NCBI RefSeq assembly: GCF_963966145.1
Contig: NC_091054.1
Span: 10,726,001-10,790,000 of the forward strand
Source of the DNA: Tenebrio molitor
Taxonomy: Eukaryota > Arthropoda > Insecta > Coleoptera > Tenebrionidae
Reading direction: 5' to 3'
Length of the DNA: 64,000 nt
Numbering within the stretch: position 1 is the stretch's first letter; the number at the start of each line of letters is the position of its first letter. Below, piece after piece: positions 46,804 to 57,310 of the stretch. Both the position numbers and the translations under genes were made by a program. Below the pieces are notes generated by a model. It worked only from the letters and a program-made list of their open reading frames with translations, had not been told where the DNA came from and searched no databases.

Positions 46804-47387
46804 CAGGGTGTTTTCGAAGTTGAAGCGTTCCTTGTAACGCAAGGTACTATACATTATTCTCAAGAATTTTAGTCTAAATCTTCTTAGTAAAATGTTTGTA
46901 TTAACGGAGATAATTGCTTGTATATTTTTATTGTTTTCTAAAACTTTGAGTCCGGTCCTGTCTATTTCTCCGCTGTACTAGATTAATAACTGACATGGCC
47001 CAGGATTGGGTTTTTCCGGGAATCGCTCTGCGTACTCTCTGGACGCCGCAGCCGCATTCTGATAACGTGATAACATTGCCCATACATTAGCACCATATCT
47101 CTGAGCTCACTGTTTTCGTAATGATAAAACCATTGCGACTAATTAGATGACAACTCTGACAGTATTTTTGATTAACGTCCATGCTCATTTGATTTTTTTT
47201 TGTCAATCTTAATTTTTAACAAATCAGCGCAAATTTGAGCAGGACTGGTGTTAAAAATTCAAAAAAATTAATTTATTGTATCTTCATTGCCGTACACATT
47301 TTACTGATGTGATTTTGGCTAAAACTCTTTAGAACAACGCATACTATCACATGTTAAAAGGAACGCCTCAACTTCGAAAACACCCTG
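46804..47387. mobile_element. MITE, 584 bp, CAGGGTGTTTTCGAAG termini
   Basis: The left end CAGGGTGTTTTCGAAGTTGA and the complement of the right end are identical over about 20 bp and similar for 12 more. TA at 46802-46803 and 47388-47389. Non-coding and mariner-like. Confidence 0.85.
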
Positions 47388-47863
47388 TATAGAAGGGCAA
47401 AGCAATGAAGACTGAATGATTTCATTTCAAATTATTTATTAATAATTCTAGACTAGCAGTTCATTTGGATTTTATAATGCATTTGTAAAATAAACGTTAC
47501 GCCAAATTGCGTTTTATTTTACAATATTACAAAAAGTGATTCACTGTTGTGAAATAATTGTGCAAAAAGTGTGACTATTACAGCGACAAGATTTTGTAGT
47601 TAACTGAGTTTATTAATCATAACTTATTTATTACTACACTAAAATTGTACTAACAAGTACCATCGCAATCAGAGACTATCGATCTTCATTTCTTAAACAA
47701 TTTTTTTACAGCTCAGGGCTACGGAAAATATTATATATCGATTTTTTTCTAAAAGCAATATTTGAACTTCGGCTTTATGATGCACTACGTAACTGGAAAA
47801 ATCTTGAATAAAGCCCTTTTGTACAGGACAATCTTCGGACAACTTCTTTTGGAAGTTTACCTC
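47388..47863. other. AT-rich non-coding DNA
   Basis: No gene or element recognised. Confidence 0.4.
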
Positions 47864-48220
47864 AAGTCCATTCAAAAATCAAAAAACCACCAACGTCGCA
47901 TTTTCCTCGATAATTACTACCGGCAACGCTGTTTAGTGTAAAATTTGGTGAGAGTTGTAATTTTGAGGTTAAGTGTTTATTAAATGTCTTGTTTTTCTGG
48001 GCATGTTTAAGTAAAAATAATAAGAATCAACAAATAAATGAAACGTGCTGATAATAAAACAATATGAACGGAATTCAAAGCAACTGAATTTTATTTTCAA
48101 TCAAATAAATGTCATAATTTATAGTTACCAACATAGTATGAAAAAATATCTACCTAGGGTTTTTTAAATTTTACCAACCTAAAGCAACAGGTGGTGGTTT
48201 TTTGATTTTTGAATGGACTT
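47864..48220. mobile_element. MITE, ~357 bp, AAGTCCATTC termini
   Basis: The left end AAGTCCATTCAAAAATCAAA, followed by AAACCACCA, is repeated inverted at the right end without mismatch over about 29 bp. Target duplication is ambiguous. Non-coding. Confidence 0.7.
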
Positions 48221-48246
48221 TATACATGAGCTGTCACGGTGCGGTA

Positions 48247-48486
48247 TCAGGTTTTAGTGTTTAAATGTCCACAAGATGGACATCTTGAGCCTCTGAGCTC
48301 AACTACGAAGAATGCCGACGAATTTACACACCAGGGACAAAATCCGTCGAAGTGTATTTCCCCAGCTTGATAATAAACCAACGCGTTCAGTTGAACACAA
48401 TAGAAAAAGATTCGGCTTTTGTATTTTGTTTGTGGAAAGTTCGCCTGCGTGGGGTACAAATTGGCAAAGTTCAACATAAAACGCAT
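48247..48486 (-). CDS. Short unassigned frame with two CxxC pairs
   Basis: A 79-codon frame starting at ATG contains GEIHFDGFCPWCVNSS and then GSRCPSCGHL: two CxxC pairs 16 residues apart, a spacing possible for a zinc ribbon. There is no splice evidence or neighbour support, and its codons are not GC-ending like the real genes. It may be a transposon-derived or fortuitous frame. Confidence 0.25.
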   Translation of the reverse strand: MRFMLNFANLYPTQANFPQTKYKSRIFFYCVQLNALVYYQAGEIHFDGFCPWCVNSSAFFVVELRGSRCPSCGHLNTKT

Positions 48487-49169
48487 TTTATTTGTGAGAG
48501 GAATTTTTCAAAACGGTGGTCCAATCAATCTACGACGGCACCCACGTAATCACTTTTATTAATTCCAAGAGAAGAAAAAATATTACTGGTACAAATCCCC
48601 TGGAATAGAAACGTTCTTGTAAAGCGCAAGATTTACTACAAAAAAGTCCCTGATGAGTTTATTATAGCTACTGTAGTTAGACCTGACAGATGTTCAAAAA
48701 CGCAGCGCGAAATCTTCCAATTTCGCTTTACTCGCATATTCATCCTCGATTTCTAACACTCCAAAACATAAAATCTAAATTTCGATTTTTTACTAAAATT
48801 CGAAATGCATCCTAGCATGTACTAATTGTTACAAAATTATTATTTTTTTAAATTGTAGATGTTTATCCTTTAAAGGGAGGTACAAAAATTTGTTTAAAAA
48901 AGGGATTGTGGATTTTATTAGTGAATGGTTATGATAAAAGAAGATAAATATGTATTTTTATTTTTAATTTTTGTTTATTCTAATTTTTTTATAAACAAAT
49001 ACACAGTTTATACCAACAAACAGGTAGACCTGAATTAAAATTAATCTTTTTCCTTCCTTCTCCAAATAAATTTCCCTCATTTTAGGACTTTCCTATGAGC
49101 TGTCAAGAAAAATCCTAAAGAGAAATCTATATTTACACCTTTGCAAATATTACTTGGTTCAACAACTCT
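48487..49169. other. AT-rich non-coding DNA
   Basis: No gene recognised; could contain decayed 5' parts of the transposase relic that follows. Confidence 0.35.
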
Positions 49170-49760
49170 TATCTCCTGATATTTTTTCGCGAATCCAATT
49201 TTGCCATCGCTACAACAACAATTCTATTAATAATGACCCACACAAGACATTACTTTTTCTGATGAGGCTTGGTTTCACTTGTCAAAAATAAATCACTCGG
49301 TCAGCATATAACATATTCCAACGATATCGAGGTGCCTTTGTGTCTAAATAAAATTAGTGTTTGGTTTGCAATGTCCCGAAGAGTAATTATTGTCTCAGTC
49401 TTCTTCAACACTCGTAAATCAAATGAAAGATGTGGAACTGACAAAACGACTATTTTCAACAAGATTCGGCTACCGCTCACGCCGCACTCACAACGATTAA
49501 TTATTTATAAGAGTTCTTATGGCCAAGTCGATCGCCGGATTTGACTCCCCTTGATTTAGTTTTGATCCTCCATTTAAAAACGCAGTGTTTACAAATCCGA
49601 TTGATAATAATTTGCAAGAACTGCAACAACCAATAAATTGGAGATACCACACAAGCGTGGAATACGAAATGCTGACCAATGTTTTAATAATTTAAACAAA
49701 AAAGTTGAATGTTGTTTGCAGCAAGGTGGACATCATTTCAAGCATTCTCTCTGACCACTT
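49170..49760 (+). pseudogene. Decayed DDE transposase, mariner/IS630 superfamily
   Basis: Plus-strand frames give FSDEAWFHLSK near 49253, ISVWFAMSRRVI near 49355, FQQDSATAHAA near 49454, and WPSRSPDLTPLDLV near 49518. The last segment is KKVECCLQQGGHHFKHSL near 49698. Their order and spacing match the widespread insect mariner-like transposases with FxQDGATxH and WPPRSPDLTPLD motifs and a GGHFEHLL-type C-terminus. Several stops and frameshifts make it inactive. Confidence 0.7.
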
Positions 49761-50209
49761 TTATATGTTTGTTAAAATATGCAGTTTTTTCTTTTTTCAA
49801 TTAAATCAATGAATCAACGTTTTTCACGCCTCCCCCCCTTCTAAGCGATCACCTCTATGTCTATCGTCGAACACGGAATTGTCATCAGAATGACCAACAT
49901 TTACATTGCCAACACGTGAAAAAACGTCACAACCTTTTATAGTCACTTGGTAATAAAATCGAGTTCATTACTATACGTCTGCTAGATAAAAAGTAAGCTT
50001 GGCACAGTTACTTTCTAGTACTTTTTGCTTTATACGGTTGGCAACACACAACTTTGATCTTTATCCATTCAAGCAATTTTTATATGCTTGACAGTTACTG
50101 CAATCACATTTACACGTTTTAATTAGATATTGTTGCTTTTTATACATATAAAATTTGACGTCTTTAATATTTGATACTTTGACAGATTTGTCAAGATATT
50201 TGGGTTATG
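49761..50209. other. AT-rich non-coding DNA
   Basis: No gene or clear element. Confidence 0.4.
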
Positions 50210-50211
50210 TA

Positions 50212-50458
50212 CAGTCGCGAGCAATAAATTTTGGTCGTCAAGGTCATTCTTTGACGCAATCGAAAATGCTCCATTGTAAAACAGTCGTAAATATCATAAC
50301 CTATCATCATGTTGTATGACATTAATTGTCATTTTTTTCTCAATTTTTTGACACTTTGTTGACGTGGGCATAATCAGGCAGGGAAATTTTTTAAATTTGT
50401 CACAATCTATCCAAATTTTGAAATGACATTGACGACCAAAATTTATTGCTCGTGACAG
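50212..50458. mobile_element. MITE, 247 bp, Tc1-like termini
   Basis: The left end CAGTCGCGAGCAATAAATTT and the complement of the right end CTGTCACGAGCAATAAATTT continue matching through TTGGTCGTCAA. TA at 50210-50211 and 50459-50460. Non-coding. The CAGT-type start and TA site are typical of Tc1 elements. Confidence 0.88.
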
Positions 50459-50460
50459 TA

Positions 50461-53179
50461 TGTGTTTTACAGTATTCGCAAGGTCAAGATGGCTGACAAG
50501 TGGTACCCACTTTGAGGCCACCAAATACGGTGTGATCAAGACCGTTGGTAACAAAAAAATTCGGCAAATTTGAAATTTACCATGAAAAGTTCATTTTTGT
50601 AATGACATAAACATGACTGACATAAGCAAAAATGTTTTTAATGTCGTCTGTCAGTGCCAATTACGAGACAAAAAACACCAGTACTTTTCAATTGTTTCAT
50701 TGCCAACAGATTCAGTCATTGTTGCTCGTTGTACTTATAAAACACTTATAACTTAAATATCTCGAGAAAAAATGCAGATATCGAAAAAATGTAGGAAACA
50801 TTTTTTTTTAGCAAATACATAGGTAAGTAAATATTTTTTGTTTTATATTTTTTTCATACTGTACAGTTTCGGCGGCATACCGAGACAAACAATAAAAAAA
50901 ATAACGAATGCAAATATGTACATAATTAAAATATTTTCGTAATTGTTCACTTCAACAAACACATTTTGAATGTGTAAAAATACAGAGAATATGATAAGAA
51001 ATAAATATTTGCTGTTCAAAACAACATGTTTTATTATTTAGAAGTAATTTGTCATTTAATAACGTGTTTCTGATTTGCAAAAAGTGAACCACGCAAGATT
51101 CAAACGCTAGTCAATGTGAGGTAATATCAAATCATACCCACTTTTGTAAGAGCGAGAGATGACCAATCCTCGGCCGCACATTTTTTGAACGCTCGATACC
51201 AACCCTACCGCAAATTTTTTTAACGCTCGATACCAACCCGGCTTCATAAGCCGCCGAACGACGGGTTCAAAGTTTATTGGGCGGAATCCACGATTCCATC
51301 TCTCTCGTTTTTTAAATCTTTATCGATGAAATATTCCTCGTTCCGCTATGTGGAGTATTTTTGTAACCCCTCGTTCGAAACCAAAATAAACAACATTTAA
51401 CTGAATAATTTCCAATACAGAAAAGCAAGGTCTGTTATCTCCTTGTTTGGCAATGGTGTAGTTATCAATCCGTCTATTTGCAACTCGATAACAACAACCT
51501 TGACAATTATTTTCGCGGGAAAAAAATCACTAAATCCGACCTAATTAAACGGAAACCTGCTTAATCGTGTTTTTGTGGTAAACTAATATTATTATAATTG
51601 GGTTGGCAAGCCCGAGCCCTGGGGATTCAACAGATAAAACAACTTGTAAAACAACCAAACTTGCTAATCGGATTACCGATTCGTCCGTTCTTTCGATCAA
51701 AAAAATCGATCCAAACCTCGATCGATTCGATGTTTTCGCGAACATGCTCATTCGACGTCTTCGCACGTCTGCAAATACAATTAAATCGACCAATTTCAGA
51801 TCAATCGTTCTGTACGAAATCAAATTAATTTCGATTCTCCCACCACCTCCGTGAGGTGTTTATCTCGTTTTCGGGCTGACAGGGCTTCGCATTTCGATCA
51901 AATTCATCCGTGTGAAGCTCACCGCCTCCGTGTTTTCCACAAAACCCGATTTACAACGTGTTGTGCGAACGCCAACAATTCCGGCGCGAGACTGTGCCGT
52001 GCTATCTGGGGTGGCTCAAGGCTGCGCCATGGTATCTCCGACGCTGCGAAACGCGATACAATTCGCCGTCCAAGACTGCGCCATGGTAGCTCCAACCTAA
52101 CCGTTGACAATTAAACTTTATTTGACTCTCGTCAAGTGGAGAATTCTTAGAACGCTGCGATGTGTTTCGTTTCATCTCAGTCGAAATCTCCGACGCGACG
52201 TTATTATTATTATCATTGTTCTTATTATCTTATTGTTCTTATTATCATTGTTCTTATTTCTAATTATTTTCGCATTGGTTTTGGGTCTTTGTTGCGACAG
52301 GGAACAAAACGAAAAAACTGTATCGGTCCGACGCGTTTTTCTTCCCCCTCTGCGACTTGCAGGAACACTTTCTTTCCAGAGATTGTTATCCACGTTTGTT
52401 ACTTTCACCTTTCCGGTTTGGGAAGGAATTTCTCTTGAGATTTTCCTAACAATGCGTTTTTGTCGGATTTACTTTTTTAATCCCGACGTATCGCTTCTAA
52501 GTGAATTATCGTTGTTTACTCCCCCGAGGGGGTGCGTGCAACAGTACTAATCCCAAATTAAGCCAAATCGATCGTTCTTTCGTGTTTGCTTCCGATATAG
52601 ACCTTGTCATTAATAACAACAATACAAATTATTCATGAGAGAAGCTCCAAAGACCTCACATTTTTTGACCACCAAATCCTCCAAACAAAACCTTTTGTCG
52701 TTTTGACAGAAAAGTGATCTTTCCCGAGATTCCTCCTCTCAAAACATGTCCAATCCAATTATCTTCAAATTAAACTGGCGACTTATCGATCCAATCAGCG
52801 ACCAAAGTCGTCGGCTTCTTTGTCTCGCGAAAACTTTCCGACTAATTTTCATAAAGTTGGTTGGCGTCTTCACGCTTCGGAAAACTCTCCACCGGTAATT
52901 TCCACGTTAGCGATTTTCCTCCGGCTCGACGCAAATTAGGTAAGAAAGCGGTCTCCAGATAAGTTCGCAGAGAACACGACCTCGTTATCGCTCGCAGTTT
53001 GACACCTCCACAAGTGCACGTCGCCCCAATTACCGTCGCGATAACAAAACTCTTCCGCTCTGGATGGAAACTAGAAATCCAGATGTAGAATTCAACAGCT
53101 GCGATTCGAATCAGGAACAAGACGAGGCGCGACCTCGCACTGCAGTGTGACACACAAATGCGGAAACATTCACACTTTT
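50461..53179. other. Non-coding DNA, no gene supported
   Basis: 50690-50725 resembles one end of MITE family A (TTGTTGCTCGTTGTA). 51180-51234 has two copies of a (T)n-AACGCTCGATACCAACCC block. 52200-52265 is a TTA/TTC microsatellite, which explains the long hydrophobic frame 52104-52550. 51990-52095 has three short copies of a CTGCGCCATGGTA-type motif. Confidence 0.45.
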
Positions 53180-54860
53180 GGAAGTTTTTATTATCATCCG
53201 GACCCTCGAGAGACCCCTCATTCTAAACACACCCCCGGAATGTGACGCGTCCCTCCGGTACCGAAACTGGGTCACCCCCTTGAAGTCACCCTCGCCAGGT
53301 AATCTTACCGGTAATGACGTCTTCGTTAGCCGAGCAATTATCGTGCGGGGCGTGCTCGTTTCCGGGGTAAATATTTGCACCGGAAATCAAACAAAAAGTA
53401 ATTAGAAATGCAACGAATAAGCGGGGCGAACACCCCCTTGAAAAATGATCGGGCGAAATAAATCGAACGCCGACGGAATTCCACCCCATCCCTCTCGGTG
53501 GTGTTTTCGCCCCCTCTTGAAAATTCAGGACGGGGGCCGCTTTGTTCGGCACGTACGGATTTAACGCCGGCGGGGGCGGTCGCAAATTGAGCCCTTACGG
53601 CTCATTACCGCCACCAGCATGGTGAAAAATATTTTCGCAAGACCGTCTCGGATGAAAAAAACGAAATAAAAACGAAACGTCTGTCGCGCCGAGCAGTCCT
53701 GGGACGCGAGAACGAACGTGGGAGGCGAGACCTCGATTTCGACGGGACTCAGATCGGTGTTTCTCGGTGGCCGCTTCTGCACATTCTGTCGGGACAAATC
53801 GGGAAAAAAATTAGTACAGACGACCAAACTGAAATTGTGTCGCCGTAAATGGATCTCCGGGACGAATCGGTCAGATCAGTTTTAAAAATAGAAAACGTGA
53901 GGCGAGCCTAAAAATAGAAGTAATGAACTATAGAAAATGTATGAGTCGTGTGCTCATAAAAATATTAAAATAAACGAGAATCTAGACTAGGACACTTGCT
54001 CGGAATGAGGTTAATGGGCTTGTACTGATGCTGCATTTTCAAAAATACAAATTTTAAATTAAAAAAAAGTGTTTTGAGTGCCTCAACGAATTTTGTGTTT
54101 ACTTCAAATTGTTAATCCACCCCAATCGCGCTTTGTTAGCTACTCTCTTACCCACAATTCGTATAAATTCGTGTGTATTTTGCAGCGATAATTAACACCT
54201 TCAACAGATCGTTAAATCGTCACAAACCCGGTGCTAATTAAGCTAATAACTGGATCCTCGTTATCCTTTTATTTTCCACAGTTCACAAAAAATCGCTCCG
54301 GTACACGGAAAAATCCAGATCGACACAAAATTGTTAAATAATTAGAAAAGGAATTCAGATCCGGGCCCGGATGGTAATTCTTTGAAATTCCACCGGACCC
54401 AAAACGCGTTTTTAATCCCTCCGGAGAGACTCGCCGCCAATTCGAATTTAATTATTCGACGGCGATTCTTGCGCCGCCCCCGAATTAAAAAACCGCGATT
54501 AAACGCCTCCATTTACGCAACTAATTCGGATTTTTTTATCGGCGCAATTTCGCAATCAATTTTATCGCGGCGTTGGGGCCTCGTAAACGGGCTTTATGTA
54601 GTACGGTTGGGGAAAATAAAGGCGAGGGGCGGCGCGTTACGGCCGAATTAACCGAAAAAAACTCCGGGTCAATTAAGACCGACGCGATTCATTTGCGGTC
54701 GGGGCTACATTTTTTCCGGGGACCGGAAAATCGCGATTTTGCTCCGGGAGAGAGATGGGAGGCAAGATCGGCGACGGCGGCGGCGGCGTGTGCCCTCGGT
54801 CGTCACGGAAAAATAAAAAGTTCGACGAAAAGCTGAATTTTCGTCAGTTTTTTTTTTTGT
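53180..54860. other. GC- and CpG-rich non-coding blocks
   Basis: Two CpG-rich blocks (53180-53880 and 54360-54830) are separated by AT-rich DNA. Frames up to 99 codons on both strands, none with domains. Possible regulatory DNA. Confidence 0.35.
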
Positions 54861-54900
54861 CAATTTATTATTATCATTATTATTATGTCAGATTTATGTA

Positions 54901-55084
54901 CAGTTAGAGACACGGAATTTCGGGCATCATTGTCAGTATACTTACTGTCAAAAAATGTCTGGGACGATTTTGAGTGACATGTGATTGACGTAAACAGAAA
55001 ATAAATTTCAAAATTTGTGTGATTTACATCGCAATTTTTTGAAGTGACAGAAAACTGATGCCCGAAATTCCGTCTCCCTAACTG
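54901..55084. mobile_element. MITE, 184 bp, CAGTTAG termini
   Basis: The left end CAGTTAGAGACACGGAATTT and the complement of the right end CAGTTAGGGAGACGGAATTT continue as CGGGCATCA. TA at 54899-54900 and 55085-55086. Outside it, TTATTATTATCATTATTATT-type runs also mirror each other (54862-54886 and 55105-55136). Confidence 0.85.
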
Positions 55085-55086
55085 TA

Positions 55087-56387
55087 CCTCAATCTGTTGC
55101 ATACCTAATAATAGTAATAATAATGATAATAAATCGAAACCGATGATATTTCTTTCTATTTTTCCCTGGAACGCGGAGGAAGAAATAAACACCGGCGCGA
55201 TTATCAAATTTATTTTCCTTTCAAACTTCCCAACCCGGAGTTATGTATGTAGTTGGAGTTAGGAGCTCATAAATGGAGTTTTATGTGGGCTGGAAAACAA
55301 GGCCGCATCATCGCCGAATTCGAAGGAAAAACCCCTTCGGCTTAATAAACAGGGAACCAATTAAATCCGGTCCCGGAAAATAGCGCTAGCGCCCCGTCGA
55401 AAAATTCTCTCCCCCGGATGATTTTTAACAAGATTAAAACTCTCCCTCGCTAGGAATCTCCCCCCGAATAATCCAATTCCGACAACATCTTCTCAACTTT
55501 GGCGCTATCTTAGCCCCCACCGACGGAAATCGCTTCATTGTCGTCGGCGGCGTTTAGCGCCAACGCGACGCCCCACCTGGACGGGGCTCCGGGAGACCCG
55601 CAGCCGGCGCTTCCAGGGCAACGAACCGCCGCATCTGGACCGGAAAAGGCGCCAATTAACGCCATTTAAGCGCAAGTGGGTCAAAGTGTCTTCGTTGCGT
55701 GCGTCCCCGCATGCAAAATGCAAGAGTCGCGGCCTTTTCTAACAAGCTGGATGCGAGGGCAAACAAGATCCGGAGTCAACAAGATAATGACTTCCACGAA
55801 CGTGTAATTATCGTCGGGGGCGGCGAGGGACGGGTGCGTTTAACGCGACCGGGGGACTTTTACGGCCCTGGGGTTCGACGTGGTGGCACTTTTGTGGCGG
55901 TACTTAATTAAGTTCGCTTTGTGAAAAACGGTAAGCACGAGATTTCATCGAAAATAATTGGTTCGAATTAAATGTGGCACGAATGTTTGCACAGTGACCG
56001 TTTAGACAGCAACAAACGTGGTTCATTTTTATAAAAATTGGACCACTGCGACACTCACAAACTTACCAATTTTGCCAGACAAAAAAAAAACACTTTCGCT
56101 TCCACTGTTGCAACGTTAATGCCAAAGTTTCGGAACACATTAGACCATCACAGGAATTTCACCAACTTTGCTTTATGTTTTCCAGCAAATGGCCAACACT
56201 GGATACGAAATTGTTGGTCATCAGGGAGGCTTAAACGCCATTCCGAGGATTATATTTTCTTTTACTAAACACTTGAGCCGCACCATATAACTCTACCTTT
56301 ACTTGTTTTTTTAACAGAAATAATTTGCAACGTCACATCTAATGAAAATGGAAATAGATTCGGCTAGATGGGTCACTTTATGTTTGA
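55087..56387. other. Mixed GC-rich and AT-rich non-coding DNA
   Basis: 55260-55910 is CpG-rich with overlapping frames and no domains. 55920-56380 is AT-rich. No gene supported. Confidence 0.35.
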
Positions 56388-57310
56388 CATTTAAAAATTT
56401 GACAGTTGTTTTTTAAAATCAAGGAGGTCCGTAACCAAGGAAACAAAACAGAGAGAAGCGAAACTCGATAAATAAACAACGCCATTACTGTGTCGAAGTG
56501 TTGTGTAGAATTTTGGTAGAGAATTGTGTTAAAAACACGTAAATGGAGCTGTGGAATAGTAATTCTCAGTTTTTTAAGAAGTCAAATGATGAAGTTGATA
56601 AAGCAATCGAAGGTACGATACGTCAAAATACGTCAAATAAATGGAAACAGTTTTGTAAGGAGAACGACCATATTTCATTGTAATTCATTTAATAATTAAA
56701 CTTGATCTTTTTAATGTTCTATATTGCTTCGTTTAGAAGTGATTTCCGGAAATCATCACGGCCAAAATAATTTTTGTGAAATCAAGATTTGCTTGGCGGG
56801 TAATTTAAAATGCGCGAACCTGATTGGTCCAGATATGTAAAATGTGATTTTAGAACATCTACTCGTATCAAGTGCTGTTTTAGATTTTCGGAAATTTACC
56901 CCCTGGAGTTCTTTTTTGCTGCGAAAAGTAAACGACCAACAGTCCAGAAGAAACATTTCCTCAAGAAAATCAAAACCAGCACGAAACAGATTCAGTTCAG
57001 AAAATCCATTTTACGTTTGACATTTCAAAATCTGACAATTTATTTTAATAAATCAAGAACATACTTTGCTCGTAACCGTGGAAACAAAACGGAGACAATT
57101 GAAACTTGATAAACAACTCCATTACGACACGTCAAAATTGTTCATTGTAATTCCTTCCATAATTAAGTTCCTCGACCGTTTTTGATTATCTGTGTTACTT
57201 CTGTGACTTGCAGAAATGACGCACGGTACAGAAGAATTTCTGTGAAACTTAAATTTGAACCGATTTGACTGATCAATGAAGAATGTTCAAATCTGATTGG
57301 CCCAGACATG
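56388..57310. repeat. Diverged direct duplication, offset ~630 bp
   Basis: 56388-56840 and 57018-57310 share the block order GACATTT(A/C)AAAATnTGACA, then CGTAACC-AGGAAACAAAAC, then ACTCGATAAA(C)AAC-CCATTAC, and finally a CTGATTGG(T/C)CCAGA(T/C)ATG border. The first copy holds an extra ~190 bp with a 46-codon frame (56543-56683, MELWNSNSQFFKKSNDEVDK onward) of unknown meaning. Confidence 0.55.

Noticed and set aside
52104..52550. A 148-codon frame with a strongly hydrophobic segment
   Set aside because: The hydrophobic run is a translated TTA/TTC microsatellite; no other coding signal.
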